Positions 48,316 to 58,754 of a stretch of 64,000 nt of DNA are shown one piece after another. Numbering within the stretch: position 1 is the stretch's first letter; each line of letters starts with the position of its first letter. The stretch covers positions 124,001 to 188,000 of the forward strand of contig NZ_BCWP01000001.1 in NCBI RefSeq assembly GCF_001592265.1, written 5' to 3'. This stretch comes from Curvibacter delicatus NBRC 14919 (GTDB lineage Bacteria > Pseudomonadota > Gammaproteobacteria > Burkholderiales > Burkholderiaceae_C). The notes beneath the pieces were generated by a model, which saw only the letters and a list, made by a program, of their open reading frames with translations, was not told the DNA's origin and ran no database searches. The position numbers and the translations under genes were made by a program.

Positions 48316-49626
48316 TCAGGACTTGTTGGCTTTCTGGAAGCGCTCCAGCTGCTCGTTGCCGCGTTTGACGGCCACATCCAGCGCCTCTTTCGGTGCCTTC
48401 TTGCCGGCCCACACGCCTTCGAGTTCCTCGTCGATGATGGTGCGGATCTGCACGAAGTTGCCCAGGCGCACGCCGCGCGACTTGTCGGTGGTCTTGCGGA
48501 TCATCTGCGTCACCGACACATCGGTGCCGGGGTTCTTCTTGTAGAAACCCGATTTGTCGGTCAGCTCGAAGGAAGCCTTGGTGACGGGCAGGTAGCCGGT
48601 GCGCTGGTGGCTTTTCGCGGCCACTTCGGGTTGCGACAGGTAGCTGAAGAAAGCGGCCACACCCTTGTAGTCGGCGGCTTTTTTGCCGTTCATCACCCAC
48701 AGGCTGGCACCGCCGATCACCGTGTTCTGCGGTGCGCCCTGCACGTCGGGGTAGTAGGGCAGGGTGCCGATGCCGTAGCCGAACTTGCCGTTGCGCACGA
48801 CGTTGCCGTACAGCGCCGAGGAGCCGGTCATCATGGCGCATTCGCCCGAGACGAAGGTGGCATCGGCGGCATTGCCGCGGCCCTTGTAGACAAACAGGCC
48901 GGACTTGGCCATGTTGGCCAGGTTTTCGATGTGGCGCACGTGCAGCGGCGAGTTGAACTCCAGGCGCGTGTCCAGGCCACCAAAGCCGTTGTTCTTGCTG
49001 GCGAACAGCACGTTGTGCCAGGCCGAGAAGCTCTCCAGCTGGGTCCAGCTGATCCAGCTGGTGGTGTACGGGCACTTGTGGCCGCTGGCCTTGAGCTTGG
49101 CGGCTGCCAGGGCCACCTCGGGCCAGGTGGTCGGCGGCTTCTCGGGGTCGAGGCCGGCGGCCTTGAAGGCGTCCTTGTTGTAGTGGAAGACCGGTGTCGA
49201 ACTGTTGAAGGGGAAGCTCAGCATCTGGCCGTTGGGGGCGGTGTAGTAGCCGGCGACGGCGGGCACGTAGGCGTTCTGGTCGAATTTCTGGCCGCCTTCC
49301 TTCATGACCTCGGCCACCGGCTTGATGGCGCCCTTGGAGGCCATCATGGTGGCGGTGCCGACCTCGAAGACCTGGAGAATGTGCGGGGCATTGCCGGCAC
49401 GGAAGGCCGCAATGGCGGCTGTCATCGACTCGTCATAGCTGCCCTTGAAGGTCGGGGTGACCTTGTAATCCTTCTGGCTGGCGTTGAAGTCGCGGGCCAG
49501 ATCGTTGACCCATTCGCCCAGGGCGCCGCCCATGGAATGCCACCACTGGATCTCGGTCTGGGCCTGGGCGGGGGCCAGCAACAGGGTGGAGAGGGCGGCA
49601 AGCGCCAGTTTCGTTTTCAAACGCAT
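48316..49626 (-). CDS. ugpB: Glycerol-3-phosphate-binding periplasmic protein
   Basis: A 436-residue extracellular solute-binding protein (family 1). The signal peptide is about residues 1-22, ending PAQAQ. The mature start TEIQWWHSMGG and GGASLWVMNGK are typical of UgpB. It captures glycerol-3-phosphate and glycerophosphodiesters in the periplasm. First gene of ugpBAECQ, preceded by AAGGAG and a candidate PhoB box. Confidence 0.95.
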   Translation of the reverse strand: MRLKTKLALAALSTLLLAPAQAQTEIQWWHSMGGALGEWVNDLARDFNASQKDYKVTPTFKGSYDESMTAAIAAFRAGNAPHILQVFEVGTATMMASKGAIKPVAEVMKEGGQKFDQNAYVPAVAGYYTAPNGQMLSFPFNSSTPVFHYNKDAFKAAGLDPEKPPTTWPEVALAAAKLKASGHKCPYTTSWISWTQLESFSAWHNVLFASKNNGFGGLDTRLEFNSPLHVRHIENLANMAKSGLFVYKGRGNAADATFVSGECAMMTGSSALYGNVVRNGKFGYGIGTLPYYPDVQGAPQNTVIGGASLWVMNGKKAADYKGVAAFFSYLSQPEVAAKSHQRTGYLPVTKASFELTDKSGFYKKNPGTDVSVTQMIRKTTDKSRGVRLGNFVQIRTIIDEELEGVWAGKKAPKEALDVAVKRGNEQLERFQKANKS

Positions 49627-49654
49627 GGGTTAACTCCTTGAAGACAAGATGCCG

Positions 49655-49688
49655 AGCCTAGTCGGGTGATATGTCAGTCTTGTTACGG
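49655..49688 (-). promoter_or_regulatory. Candidate PhoB box and -10 of the ugp operon
   Basis: On the minus strand, 49688-49671 reads CCGTAACAAGACTGACAT, matching about 13 of 18 positions of the CTGTCAT-AWAW-CTGTCAY Pho box. Exactly 10 bp further is a weak -10 (TAGGCT, 49655-49660), the spacing expected when PhoB replaces the -35. The ugp operon is Pho-regulated in E. coli. Confidence 0.6.
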
Positions 49689-49818
49689 TTTGATTAAACC
49701 TCGGGCGGCAGTCCCTGGGGACCCGGGGTTACCATGAGGCGAACAGGTGAATGCTGCGCTGCGGTAACATCACCCCTCAGCCGGGTTCTACCGTTCTGGC
49801 TGAAATTCCAGATTTCCC

Positions 49819-52800
49819 ATGAACGCACCGACTCCGCTTGATCAGCTTGTGAATGCGCCCGGCGTTGCGCCGCACGGCCACGAACGCATCCGCGAAATTC
49901 CCTACAACTACACCTCGTTCTCCGACCGCGAGATCGTGATCCGCCTGCTCGGCATGCGTGCCTGGGAGGTGCTCAACCAACTGCGCGAGGAGCGTCGTAC
50001 CGGCCGTTCGGCCCGCATGCTGTACGAGGTGCTGGGCGATGTCTGGGTGGTGCAGCGCAACCCCTACCTGCAGGATGACCTGTTGGACAACCCGAAGCGC
50101 CGCGCCCAGTTGGTGGAGGCCTTGCGCCATCGCCTGGGCGAAGTTCAGAAACGCCGCACGCCGCAGGACGACCCGCAGCGTGATGCCTTGGTCGGTGAGT
50201 TGCTGGTGGCGGCCAGCCAGGCGGTCACATCCTTCGACGCCGCGTTCCAGGAGATTGCCGCCCTGCGCCGCAAGGCCCAGCGCAGCCTGAGCCGTCTGAC
50301 CGCGAAAGACAATGTCAAGTTCGACGGCCTGAGCCGCGTGTCCCATGTGACCGATGCCACCGACTGGCGTGTCGAGTACCCCTTTGTCGTGCTGACGCCC
50401 GACACCGAAGCCGAAATGGCCCATCTGGTCAAAGGCTGTATTGAGCTCGGTCTGACCATCATCCCGCGTGGCGGCGGCACCGGCTACACCGGCGGCGCCG
50501 TGCCGCTGACCTGGAAGAGCGCGGTCATCAACACCGAGAAGCTCGAGGCCATGACCGAGGTCGAGATGGTGCAGCTGCCCGGCCTGGACCGGCCGGTGCC
50601 GACCATCTGGACCGAAGCCGGTGTGGTGACGCAGCGCGTGGCCGATGCGGCCGAACGCGCCGGTTTTGTCTTTGCGGTCGACCCGACCTCGGCCGAGGCT
50701 TCCTGCGTGGGCGGCAACATCGCCATGAACGCCGGCGGCAAGAAGGCCGTGCTGTGGGGCACGGCGCTGGACAACCTGGCCTCGTGGCGCATGGTGACGC
50801 CTGATGCCGGCTGGCTGGAAGTCACGCGCATCAACCACAACCTGGGCAAGATCCACGACGCCGAGCTGGCCAGTTTTGAGCTGAAATACTTCGAGGCCGA
50901 CGGCAAGACGCTGGTGAAGACCGAGCGCCTGGACATCCCGGGCCCGAGTTTCCGCAAGGAGGGCCTGGGCAAGGACGTGACCGACAAGTTCTTGAGCGGC
51001 CTGCCCGGCATCCAGAAGGAAGGTTGCGACGGCCTGATCACCAGCGGCCGCTGGGTGGTGCACCGCATGCCGGCGCACACCCGCACCGTCTGCCTGGAGT
51101 TCTTCGGCAATGCGCGCGACGCCGTGCCCAGCATCGTCGAGATCAAGGACTTCATGTTCGCCGAGCAAAAGCGCAGCGGTGTGTTGCTGGCGGGGCTGGA
51201 GCACCTGGACGACCGTTACCTGAAGGCAGTCGGCTACGCCACCAAGAGCAAGCGCGGCGGCCTGCCCAAGATGGTGCTGTTCGGCGACATCTCCGGGGAC
51301 GATGCCGATGCTGTGGCGCGTGTTACGTCCGAGGTGGTGCGCATCGCCAATTCGCGCAGCGGCGAGGGCTTCATTGCCATCAGCCCGGAAGCGCGCAAGA
51401 AATTCTGGCTTGACCGCAAGCGCACCGCGGCCATCAGCAAACACACCAACGCCTTCAAGATCAACGAAGACGTGGTGATTCCGCTGCCCCGTATGGCCGA
51501 GTACACCGACGGCATCGAGCGCATCAACATCGAACTCTCGCTGCGCAACAAGATCAAGCTGTGCGATGAGCTTGAGGCCTTTTTCAGCCAGGGCGATCTG
51601 CCGCTGGGCAAGCAGGACGACGCCAACGAGATTCCCTCGGCCGAACTGCTGGAAGACCGTGTGGCGCAGGGCCTGGCCCTGGTCGGCGAGGTGCGCACGC
51701 AGTGGCAGGGCTGGCTGCGCGATGTGGATGCGCTGTTCCCTCAGTTGCAGGACCACAGCCTGCGCGCCAGCTGGAAGACGCAGATCCGCGCCCAGCTGCA
51801 AAACATCTTTGCCGGCAGCGCGTTCGACGCCATCCTGGCCGAGTGCAATGCCATCCATCAGCGCGTGCTCAAGGGCCGGGTCTGGGTGGCGCTGCACATG
51901 CACGCCGGCGACGGCAATGTGCACACCAACATCCCGGTCAACAGCGACGACTACGAGATGCTGCAGGCCGCCCACGAGGCAGTCAAGCGCATCATGGCGC
52001 TGGCGCGCTCGCTCGACGGCGTGATTTCGGGCGAGCACGGCATCGGCATCACCAAGCTGGAGTTCCTGAGCGACGACGAGCTGCGCCCGTTTGCCGACTA
52101 CAAGCACCGTGTTGACCCCGAGGGGCGTTTCAACAAGGGCAAGTTGCTACGAAATCAGGAGCTGTCGGCGCAGAAGGATCGGGCATCAGAGGCCGATTCG
52201 CCGCTGGGCCGCCCCGAGGCGAATCAGCCCCCCGGGGGGGCAGCGACCCGCGAAGCGGCGGAGCGTGGGGGCATCCTGTATGCCGATTTGACCAATGCCT
52301 ACACACCGAGCTTCGGCCTCATGGGGCATGAGTCGTTGATCATGCAGCAGTCCGATATCGGCGCCATCGCCGACAGCGTCAAGGACTGCCTGCGCTGCGG
52401 CAAGTGCAAGCCGGTGTGCTCCACGCACGTGCCGCGCGCCAACCTGCTGTACAGCCCACGCAACAAGATCCTGGCGACCTCGCTGCTGGTGGAGGCTTTC
52501 CTGTACGAGGAGCAGACCCGCCGCGGCATCTCGATCCGCCACTGGCAGGAGTTTGAGGACGTGGCCGACCACTGCACGGTCTGCCACAAATGCCTGTCGC
52601 CCTGCCCGGTGAAGATCGACTTCGGCGACGTGTCGATGAACATGCGCAATCTGCTGCGCAAGATGGGGCAGAAGACCTGGCGCCCGGGCAATGCGGCGGC
52701 CATGTTCTTCCTCAATGCCACCAACCCCGAGACCATCAAGCTGATGCGCTCGGCCATGGTGGGGGTGGGCTTCAAGGCGCAGCGCCTGGCCAACCAGCTG

Positions 52801-53814
52801 CTGCGCACGCTGGCGCGCCGCCAGACGGCCAAGCCGCCGGCCACCGTGGGTGCGGCACCGGTGAAAGAGCAGGTGATCCACTTCATCAACAAGAAGATGC
52901 CTGGCGGCCTGCCCAAGAAGACGGCGCGCGCGCTGCTGGATATCGAGGACCCGAACTACGTCCCCATCATCCGCGACCCGCAGGCCACCAATTCGGAAAC
53001 CGAGGCGGTGTTCTATTTCCCGGGCTGCGGTTCGGAACGCCTGTTCAGCCAGGTCGGGCTGGCAACGCAAGCCATGCTCTGGCATGCCGGCGTGCAGACC
53101 GTGCTGCCGCCGGGATACCTGTGCTGCGGTTACCCGCAGCGAGGCAGTGGTCAGTTCGACAAAGCGGAGAAGATGATCACCGACAACCGGGTGCTGTTCC
53201 ACCGCGTGGCCAACACGCTGAACTACCTGGACATCAAGACCGTGGTGGTGAGCTGCGGTACCTGCTACGACCAGCTGCAGGGCTACAAGTTCGAGGACAT
53301 CTTCCCGGGCTGCCGCATCATCGACATCCACGAGTATTTGCTGGAGAAGGGCATCAAGCTCAGTGGCGAGCAGGGCGGTTACCTGTACCACGAGCCCTGC
53401 CACAACCCGATGAAGCTGGGCGACTCGATGAAGACCGTCAAGGCACTGCTGGCCGGCGATACCGGTGGCAATGTGCTCAAGAGCGAGCGCTGCTGCGGCG
53501 AGTCCGGCACGCTGGGCGTGACACGGCCCGACATCTCGACCCAGGTGCGCTTCCGCAAGGAAGAGGAAATCCGCAAGGGCGAGGCGGCGCTGCGCGCCGC
53601 CGGCCAGGTGGGCGAGAAGGACAACGTCAAGATTCTGACCAGCTGCCCGAGCTGTCTGCAAGGTTTGACGCGGTACGGCAACGACCTGCAGAACGGTCTG
53701 CTGGAAGCCGACTACATCGTGATCGAGATGGCACGCCAGATCATCGGCGAAGACTGGTTGCCGCAGTATGTGGCGTCGGCCAATGCCGGCGGCATCGAAC
53801 GCGTGCTGGTCTGA
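49819..53814 (+). CDS. DUF3683-type FAD-linked oxidase / Fe-S dehydrogenase fusion
   Basis: A 1331-residue protein. Layout: an N-terminal DUF3683-like region (about 1-165), an FAD_binding_4 domain (about 190-330, with [15 protein letters not shown]), and a D-lactate-dehydrogenase-type FAD C-terminal domain (about 480-770). After a linker come two Fe-S cysteine clusters ([11 protein letters not shown] at about 857 and CTVCHKC at about 919) and two CCG domains as in GlcF/heterodisulfide reductase. It is probably an oxidase of D-2-hydroxy acids, substrate unknown. Linker residues about 776-819 are encoded by adjacent CR1 and CR2 repeats. No Shine-Dalgarno sequence precedes the ATG. Confidence 0.9.
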   Translation: MNAPTPLDQLVNAPGVAPHGHERIREIPYNYTSFSDREIVIRLLGMRAWEVLNQLREERRTGRSARMLYEVLGDVWVVQRNPYLQDDLLDNPKRRAQLVEALRHRLGEVQKRRTPQDDPQRDALVGELLVAASQAVTSFDAAFQEIAALRRKAQRSLSRLTAKDNVKFDGLSRVSHVTDATDWRVEYPFVVLTPDTEAEMAHLVKGCIELGLTIIPRGGGTGYTGGAVPLTWKSAVINTEKLEAMTEVEMVQLPGLDRPVPTIWTEAGVVTQRVADAAERAGFVFAVDPTSAEASCVGGNIAMNAGGKKAVLWGTALDNLASWRMVTPDAGWLEVTRINHNLGKIHDAELASFELKYFEADGKTLVKTERLDIPGPSFRKEGLGKDVTDKFLSGLPGIQKEGCDGLITSGRWVVHRMPAHTRTVCLEFFGNARDAVPSIVEIKDFMFAEQKRSGVLLAGLEHLDDRYLKAVGYATKSKRGGLPKMVLFGDISGDDADAVARVTSEVVRIANSRSGEGFIAISPEARKKFWLDRKRTAAISKHTNAFKINEDVVIPLPRMAEYTDGIERINIELSLRNKIKLCDELEAFFSQGDLPLGKQDDANEIPSAELLEDRVAQGLALVGEVRTQWQGWLRDVDALFPQLQDHSLRASWKTQIRAQLQNIFAGSAFDAILAECNAIHQRVLKGRVWVALHMHAGDGNVHTNIPVNSDDYEMLQAAHEAVKRIMALARSLDGVISGEHGIGITKLEFLSDDELRPFADYKHRVDPEGRFNKGKLLRNQELSAQKDRASEADSPLGRPEANQPPGGAATREAAERGGILYADLTNAYTPSFGLMGHESLIMQQSDIGAIADSVKDCLRCGKCKPVCSTHVPRANLLYSPRNKILATSLLVEAFLYEEQTRRGISIRHWQEFEDVADHCTVCHKCLSPCPVKIDFGDVSMNMRNLLRKMGQKTWRPGNAAAMFFLNATNPETIKLMRSAMVGVGFKAQRLANQLLRTLARRQTAKPPATVGAAPVKEQVIHFINKKMPGGLPKKTARALLDIEDPNYVPIIRDPQATNSETEAVFYFPGCGSERLFSQVGLATQAMLWHAGVQTVLPPGYLCCGYPQRGSGQFDKAEKMITDNRVLFHRVANTLNYLDIKTVVVSCGTCYDQLQGYKFEDIFPGCRIIDIHEYLLEKGIKLSGEQGGYLYHEPCHNPMKLGDSMKTVKALLAGDTGGNVLKSERCCGESGTLGVTRPDISTQVRFRKEEEIRKGEAALRAAGQVGEKDNVKILTSCPSCLQGLTRYGNDLQNGLLEADYIVIEMARQIIGEDWLPQYVASANAGGIERVLV
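52146..52194 (+). repeat. CR1 dispersed repeat inside the DUF3683 dehydrogenase
   Basis: GCTACGAAATCAGGAGCTG, then GGCGCAG, CGGGCATC and AGAGGCC. It is a diverged copy that keeps the order of elements. It is translated in frame and abuts a CR2 copy. Confidence 0.62.
52196..52273 (+). repeat. CR2 dispersed repeat inside the DUF3683 dehydrogenase
   Basis: GGGCCGCCCCGAGGCG, then CCCCCCGGGGGGG, CAGCGACCCGCGAAG and GGAGCGTGGGGGC. It matches the copy at 56496-56586 well. It is translated as a Pro/Gly/Ala/Arg-rich linker between the flavin and Fe-S halves. Confidence 0.75.
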
Positions 53815-53818
53815 GCTC

Positions 53819-54262
53819 ATGACGCTGGCCGGCTGTGCGCTGTGCGAGACGGAAGGCGGCGTGGCCGTTTTCCGTGCTGACAAGTTCCGTGCCATCCGGG
53901 CCGAGGAGGCCGGCTTCCCGGCCTTCTACCGCCTGGTCTGGAATGCCCATGTGGCCGAGTTTTCGGATCTTTCCGCGGCCGACCGCCACCTATGCATGGA
54001 GGCGGTCACGCTGATCGAGGCCGTATTGCGCCGTCAGCTGCAGCCGACCAAGGTCAATCTGGCCACGCTGGGCAATGTGGTGCCGCACCTGCACTGGCAT
54101 GTGATTGCGCGCTTCGACTGGGACAGCCACTTTCCGGCGCCGGTCTGGGGCGCGGCCGTGCGGCCCGACAATGCCGCGGCGCTGGCGCGTGTGCGCAGTG
54201 AGTTGCCGACATTGGATGGGGCCATCCGGGCTGCGTTGGCAACCTTGCCGGATGCCTTGTGA
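53819..54262 (+). CDS. HIT-family protein (second, diverged)
   Basis: A 147-residue histidine-triad protein. The triad is in NVVPHLHWHVIARF, with a Trp inside the HxHxH, and CALCETEGG opens the chain. It is distinct from the HinT-like protein at 5606. The substrate is unknown. It starts 4 bp after the DUF3683 dehydrogenase stop, so the two are probably co-transcribed, together with the following DUF971 gene. Confidence 0.88.
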   Translation: MTLAGCALCETEGGVAVFRADKFRAIRAEEAGFPAFYRLVWNAHVAEFSDLSAADRHLCMEAVTLIEAVLRRQLQPTKVNLATLGNVVPHLHWHVIARFDWDSHFPAPVWGAAVRPDNAAALARVRSELPTLDGAIRAALATLPDAL

Positions 54263-54293
54263 TAATCGAGTTTTTAAGCAGCAGGTGATTCCC

Positions 54294-54707
54294 ATGGCAG
54301 GTTTGCAATCCGGTTCCCCGACGCCCCAGGATCTGACGGTGCACGGCCAGTCCCGTGTGCTGGAGGTGAGTTTTTCCGATGGCCAGACCTTCCGCATCCC
54401 GTTCGAGTTGATGCGCGTGTACTCGCCCTCGGCCGAGGTGCAGGGCCATGGCCCGGGGCAGGAAGTGCTGCAGACCGGCAAGCGCGAGGTGGATCTGGTG
54501 GGACTGGAGCCGGTGGGCAACTACGCGGTGCAACCCACCTTCTCCGACGGCCATGACAGTGGCATCTACTCCTGGGATTTTCTTTATTTTCTCGGTTCGC
54601 AGCAGGACCAATTGTGGGCCGACTACGAGGCGCGCCTGCAGGCCGCTGGTGTGGACCGCGATGCGCCCATGCCTGAAAAAGCTGGCCACAGCTGTGGTGG
54701 CCACTGA
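54294..54707 (+). CDS. DUF971 protein
   Basis: A 137-residue protein. The core [19 protein letters not shown], followed by [18 protein letters not shown], is the DUF971 (gamma-butyrobetaine hydroxylase N-terminal-like) fold. The C-terminus has a His/Cys-containing tail, KAGHSCGGH. Function unknown; it lies immediately upstream of ubiE, a common arrangement in betaproteobacteria. Confidence 0.88.
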   Translation: MAGLQSGSPTPQDLTVHGQSRVLEVSFSDGQTFRIPFELMRVYSPSAEVQGHGPGQEVLQTGKREVDLVGLEPVGNYAVQPTFSDGHDSGIYSWDFLYFLGSQQDQLWADYEARLQAAGVDRDAPMPEKAGHSCGGH

Positions 54708-54718
54708 GACCCATTGCC

Positions 54719-55450
54719 ATGACTCAAACTCATTTCGGATTCGAAACCGTTGACGAGGCGGAGAAAGCCAAGCGCGTGCGCGGCGTGTTCGACTCGGTCG
54801 CCTCCAAGTACGACGTGATGAACGACCTCATGTCGGTCGGGTTGCACCGCGTCTGGAAGGCCTATACCGTCACGGTCGCCAACCTCAAAGAGGGTGACCG
54901 CGTGCTCGACATTGCCGGCGGCACCGGCGATCTGGCCCTGGCCTTCTCCAAAAAGGTCGGCAAGACCGGCCAGGTGGTGCATACCGACATCAACGAGGCC
55001 ATGCTGCGCGTCGGACGCGACCGCCTGCTCGACGCCGGCGTGGTGTTGCCCACCCTGGTGTGTGATGCCGAGAAGCTGCCCTTCCCGGACCAGTATTTCG
55101 ACGTGGTGAGCGTGGCCTTCGGCCTGCGCAACATGACACACAAGGATGTGGCGTTGGCCGAAATGTGCCGGGTCCTCAAGCCCGGCGGCAAATTGCTGGT
55201 GCTGGAGTTTTCCAAGGTGGCACCGCCACTGGAAAAACTCTACGACTGGTATTCCTTCAAGGTGCTGCCCAAGCTGGGGCAACTGGTGGCGGGCGATGCC
55301 CACAGCTACCAGTACCTGGCGGAGTCGATCCGCATGCACCCCGGGCAGGAGGAACTCAAGGCCCTGATGCACAAATCCGGATTCGGTCATGTGGATTTTC
55401 ACAACATGTCGGGCGGTGTTGTGGCCTTGCATGTTGGAATCAGGTGCTGA
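54719..55450 (+). CDS. ubiE: Ubiquinone/menaquinone C-methyltransferase
   Basis: A 243-residue SAM-dependent methyltransferase of ubiquinone synthesis. [19 protein letters not shown] near the N-terminus and the SAM-binding [15 protein letters not shown] (about residues 62-76) are standard UbiE motifs, as is [16 protein letters not shown]. It groups with ubiJ and ubiB downstream. Confidence 0.95.
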   Translation: MTQTHFGFETVDEAEKAKRVRGVFDSVASKYDVMNDLMSVGLHRVWKAYTVTVANLKEGDRVLDIAGGTGDLALAFSKKVGKTGQVVHTDINEAMLRVGRDRLLDAGVVLPTLVCDAEKLPFPDQYFDVVSVAFGLRNMTHKDVALAEMCRVLKPGGKLLVLEFSKVAPPLEKLYDWYSFKVLPKLGQLVAGDAHSYQYLAESIRMHPGQEELKALMHKSGFGHVDFHNMSGGVVALHVGIRC

Positions 55451-55515
55451 CACGCCTGTTTTGCGGTAATTTAGGGGTGTCGACCCACTCACTGGATCAA
55501 TCGGAGACCTGACCT

Positions 55516-56487
55516 ATGAAATTCTGGACGTTAGCCTTGTTGTTGGCCCTGGCCCTTGGGGGCGTGAATGCAGAGGCCAAACGCTTGGGCGGCGGCACAT
55601 CGGTCGGCAAGCAGTCGAGCAACGTGACGCAGCGCCAGGCCGCGCCCGCAGCCCCTGCCGCGCCGGCGCAAAATGCCGCCACAGCACCCAAACCGGCACC
55701 TGCTGCCGCACCGGCTGCGGCTCCGAAACGGCCCTGGGGTGCCATGCTCGGTGGCTTGGCCGCCGGCCTGGGGCTGGCTTGGCTGGCCCATTCGCTGGGC
55801 ATGGGTGAGGCGTTCGGCCAGTTCATGCTGATCGGCTTGGTGGTGTTGCTGGCCATGATGGCGTTTGGCTGGTTCATGCGCAACCGTCGCCCGGCGGTCT
55901 CATCCGCGGGGCCATATGCCTTCCAGGGAGCGACTGCTGGTGACGCAGTGGCCCCGCGCCCGGCCTATCGCCCGGAAAACGTCGGCAACGATGCCTCGGC
56001 CCGTCCGTGGGAACGTAACACCGCGTCGTTCGACGCTTCTGCGCCAGCCAGCTCCGGCATCGTGATCGGCTCGGCTCTGGCCGGCTCGCAGTCCTGGGGG
56101 GTGCCGGCCGGTTTTGATGCGGAGGGTTTCCTCAAGGCCGCCAAGACCAATTTCGCCACCCTGCAGGCAGCTTGGGACCGTTCCGACCTGACCACGCTGC
56201 GTTCCATGATGACCGACGAGATGCTGGCCGAAATCCGCCAGCAACTGACCGAGCGCGAGGCCCATACCGGTGGCCCGGCCAACCAGACCGATGTGGTGAT
56301 GCTCGAAGCCCAACTGCTCGGCATCGAGGACTTGGGTGACGCCTACATGGCCAGCGTCGAGTTCTCCGGCATGATCCGCGAAGAGCCTTCGGCTGGCCCG
56401 AGCCCCTTCCGCGAGGTCTGGAACATGACCAAGTCCAAGGCCGGTGCCAGCGGCTGGCTGGTGGCGGGGGTCCAGGCGCTTCAGTAA
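55516..56487 (+). CDS. Tim44-like domain membrane protein
   Basis: A 323-residue protein. An N-terminal signal peptide (about residues 1-22) leads into an Ala/Pro-rich segment, two hydrophobic stretches (about 75-95 and 98-117), and a C-terminal Tim44-like domain (about 200-320) with FLKAAKTNFATLQAAWD. Related bacterial proteins lie beside ubi genes; function is unknown. A CR2 repeat follows the stop. Confidence 0.87.
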   Translation: MKFWTLALLLALALGGVNAEAKRLGGGTSVGKQSSNVTQRQAAPAAPAAPAQNAATAPKPAPAAAPAAAPKRPWGAMLGGLAAGLGLAWLAHSLGMGEAFGQFMLIGLVVLLAMMAFGWFMRNRRPAVSSAGPYAFQGATAGDAVAPRPAYRPENVGNDASARPWERNTASFDASAPASSGIVIGSALAGSQSWGVPAGFDAEGFLKAAKTNFATLQAAWDRSDLTTLRSMMTDEMLAEIRQQLTEREAHTGGPANQTDVVMLEAQLLGIEDLGDAYMASVEFSGMIREEPSAGPSPFREVWNMTKSKAGASGWLVAGVQALQ

Positions 56488-56495
56488 TTCATTGG

Positions 56496-56586
56496 CGAAC
56501 CCCGGCGAGCGCCGCCGGGCCGTCCCAAGGCGCGAAGGGCCCCCTCGGGGGGCAGCGCAGCACACGCAGTGGCAAGCGTGGGGGCC
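56496..56586 (+). repeat. CR2 GC-rich dispersed repeat after the Tim44-like gene
   Basis: GGGCCGTCCCAAGGCG, then GGGCCCCCTCGGGGGGC, AGCACACGCAGTGG and AAGCGTGGGGGC. Closest to the copy inside the DUF3683 gene. It fills the gap before ubiJ. Confidence 0.75.
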
Positions 56587-56613
56587 TGATGACTTGGGGA
56601 ATAATCGGGGGCT

Positions 56614-57156
56614 ATGGCAACACAGTCCCCGTTTTCTTTTCTGGAAGATGTCTTCCAGCAGCTCACCACCACCTTGCAGCCACCCGCCTGGGCGGTGCAG
56701 GAGGCACAGCGTCGCATCGTACTGCTGCTCAACCATGTGCTGATGCAGGAACCGGAGGCGACCGCACGGCTGGTGCGGCAGAAGGGCCGGGTGGTGCTGT
56801 TTCACTGGCGCAATGTCCATTTCAAGCTCTTGCTGACGCCGGCCGGCCTGCTTGATCTGGCCGCGGCGGATGCCCCGTCCGACCTGACGCTGTCGGTGAC
56901 GGAGGAGTCACCCGTGGCCCTGGTGCAGTCGGCCTTGAGCGGGGCCAAGCCATCGGTGCGCATCGAAGGCGATGTGCAGCTGGCGGCCGAGGTCAACTGG
57001 CTGGTGGACCATGTGCGCTGGGATATCGAAGAGGACTTGGCGCGCATCATCGGTGATGCGCCGGCGCATGCCCTGGGGCAAGTGGCACGGCGCGTAGCCG
57101 AGGCGGTGCGTCAGTTCTTGACCACCCGCGCAGGCGGGACAGGTGGCCCAGCATGA
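56614..57156 (+). CDS. ubiJ: Ubiquinone biosynthesis accessory factor UbiJ (SCP2-like)
   Basis: A 180-residue protein with an SCP2-like lipid-binding domain (about 20-120) and a C-terminal helical region with [21 protein letters not shown]. This and its place between ubiE and ubiB identify UbiJ, a lipid-binding organiser of the ubiquinone metabolon. A -10-like AATAAT ends 8 nt before the ATG. Its stop overlaps ubiB by 4 bp (ATGA). Confidence 0.88.
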   Translation: MATQSPFSFLEDVFQQLTTTLQPPAWAVQEAQRRIVLLLNHVLMQEPEATARLVRQKGRVVLFHWRNVHFKLLLTPAGLLDLAAADAPSDLTLSVTEESPVALVQSALSGAKPSVRIEGDVQLAAEVNWLVDHVRWDIEEDLARIIGDAPAHALGQVARRVAEAVRQFLTTRAGGTGGPA

Positions 57157-58718
57157 GGCGCCTGTTCCGAGGGGCCTTCATCGTCTGGACTGCCTTGCGT
57201 TATGGTCTGGATGAACTGGTTCTGACCAGTTTCCAGAAACCCTGGTTGCGGGTGATCGCCCGTATCGTGTCGATTGGTCGCAACCTGGATGCGCCGCGCG
57301 GCCAGCGTCTGCGTGAGGCGCTGGAGCGTCTGGGGCCGATCTTCGTCAAGTTCGGTCAGGTGCTGTCGACCCGGCGCGACCTGATGCCGCCCGATGTGGC
57401 CGATGAACTGGCCAAGCTGCAGGACCGGGTGCCGCCGTTCAGCTCCGACGTGGCTGTGGCGACCATCGAACGGGCTTTCCGCAAGCCGTTGGCGGAGATC
57501 TTCAGCGAGTTCGAGCGCGAGCCGGTGGCCAGTGCTTCCATTGCCCAGGTGCATTTCGCCAAGCTGCGCGACCGTGACGGCCGCGAACGCGAGGTGGCGG
57601 TCAAGGTGCTACGCCCGGGCATGCGGCCGGCGATTGAAAAAGACCTGAGCCTGATGCGCATGATGGCGGGCTGGGTCGAAAGCCTCTCGGCTGACGGCAA
57701 GCGCCTCAAGCCGCGCGAGGTGGTGGCCGAGTTCGACAAGTACCTGCACGACGAGCTCGATCTGGTGCGCGAGGCCGCCAGCGCCGCCCAGTTGCGCCGC
57801 AACATGGAAGGCCTCAACCTGGTGCTGATCCCCGAGATGTTCTGGGACTATTGCCAGAGCGAAGTGATCGTGATGGAGCGCATGAAGGGCATCCCGATCA
57901 GCCAGACGGCGCGCTTGCGCGACGCCGGCATCGACATGAAAAAACTGGCGCGCGACGGCGTCACCATCTTCTTCACCCAGGTGTTTCGTGACGGTTTCTT
58001 CCATGCCGACATGCACCCGGGCAACATCTTCATCAGCACCGATCCGGCCACCTTCGGGCGCTACATCTCGCTCGATTTCGGCATCGTCGGTACGCTCACC
58101 GAGTACGACAAGGAATACCTGGCGCAGAACTTCACCGCCTTCTTCCGACGCGACTACAAACGTGTGGCCGAGCTGCACATCGAATCGGGCTGGGTGCCAC
58201 CGCAAACGCGCGTGGACGAACTGGAGTCGGCCATCCGAGCCGTGTGTGAGCCGTACTTTGACCGGCCGCTGAAGGAAATTTCGCTCGGCATGGTGCTGCT
58301 GCGCCTGTTCCAGACCTCGCGCCGTTTCCAGGTCGAAATCCAGCCGCAACTGGTGCTGTTGCAGAAGACCTTGCTCAACATCGAGGGCCTGGGGCGCGAA
58401 CTCGACCCGGAGCTGGACCTGTGGAGCACGGCCAAGCCCTTCCTGGAAAAGTGGATGGCCGACCAGATCGGCCCACGCCGTTTGTGGGAAGAACTCAAGA
58501 ACCAGGCGCCGCGTTATGCCAAGCTGCTGCCCGAACTGCCGCGCCTGCTGCATGACTACCTGGCGCAGCGCCCGGGTTTGCAGCGCCGCGAGTTCGAGGA
58601 ACTGCTGGCCGAGCAGCGCCGCACCAACCGGCTGCTGCAAGGCCTGATCTATGCCGGCATCGGTTTTGCCCTGGGGCTGGTGGTCATGCAGCTCGTGGTC
58701 CGGGTCCAGCTTTTCTGA
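57153..58718 (+). CDS. ubiB: Ubiquinone biosynthesis kinase-like protein
   Basis: A 521-residue atypical protein-kinase-like ATPase. The family motif is [17 protein letters not shown] (about residues 67-83), with ADMHPGNIF and DFGIVG as the catalytic-like loop and metal site. Two C-terminal membrane helices lie at about residues 490-518. It supports ubiquinone synthesis in the membrane and is translationally coupled to ubiJ. Confidence 0.95.
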   Translation: MRRLFRGAFIVWTALRYGLDELVLTSFQKPWLRVIARIVSIGRNLDAPRGQRLREALERLGPIFVKFGQVLSTRRDLMPPDVADELAKLQDRVPPFSSDVAVATIERAFRKPLAEIFSEFEREPVASASIAQVHFAKLRDRDGREREVAVKVLRPGMRPAIEKDLSLMRMMAGWVESLSADGKRLKPREVVAEFDKYLHDELDLVREAASAAQLRRNMEGLNLVLIPEMFWDYCQSEVIVMERMKGIPISQTARLRDAGIDMKKLARDGVTIFFTQVFRDGFFHADMHPGNIFISTDPATFGRYISLDFGIVGTLTEYDKEYLAQNFTAFFRRDYKRVAELHIESGWVPPQTRVDELESAIRAVCEPYFDRPLKEISLGMVLLRLFQTSRRFQVEIQPQLVLLQKTLLNIEGLGRELDPELDLWSTAKPFLEKWMADQIGPRRLWEELKNQAPRYAKLLPELPRLLHDYLAQRPGLQRREFEELLAEQRRTNRLLQGLIYAGIGFALGLVVMQLVVRVQLF

Positions 58719-58754
58719 CGCGATAATCCGGGCCAAATTTCCAAGGAGCATGAG

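Noticed and set aside
49777-52107. 776-codon open frame on the minus strand, antisense to the DUF3683 dehydrogenase
   Set aside because: Long antisense frames are expected in GC-rich genes with G/C third positions. The translation is His/Gln/Leu-rich with no domain, and the opposite strand encodes a clear enzyme. Similar antisense frames at 11282-13291, 18811-20730 and 61212-63227 were rejected for the same reason.
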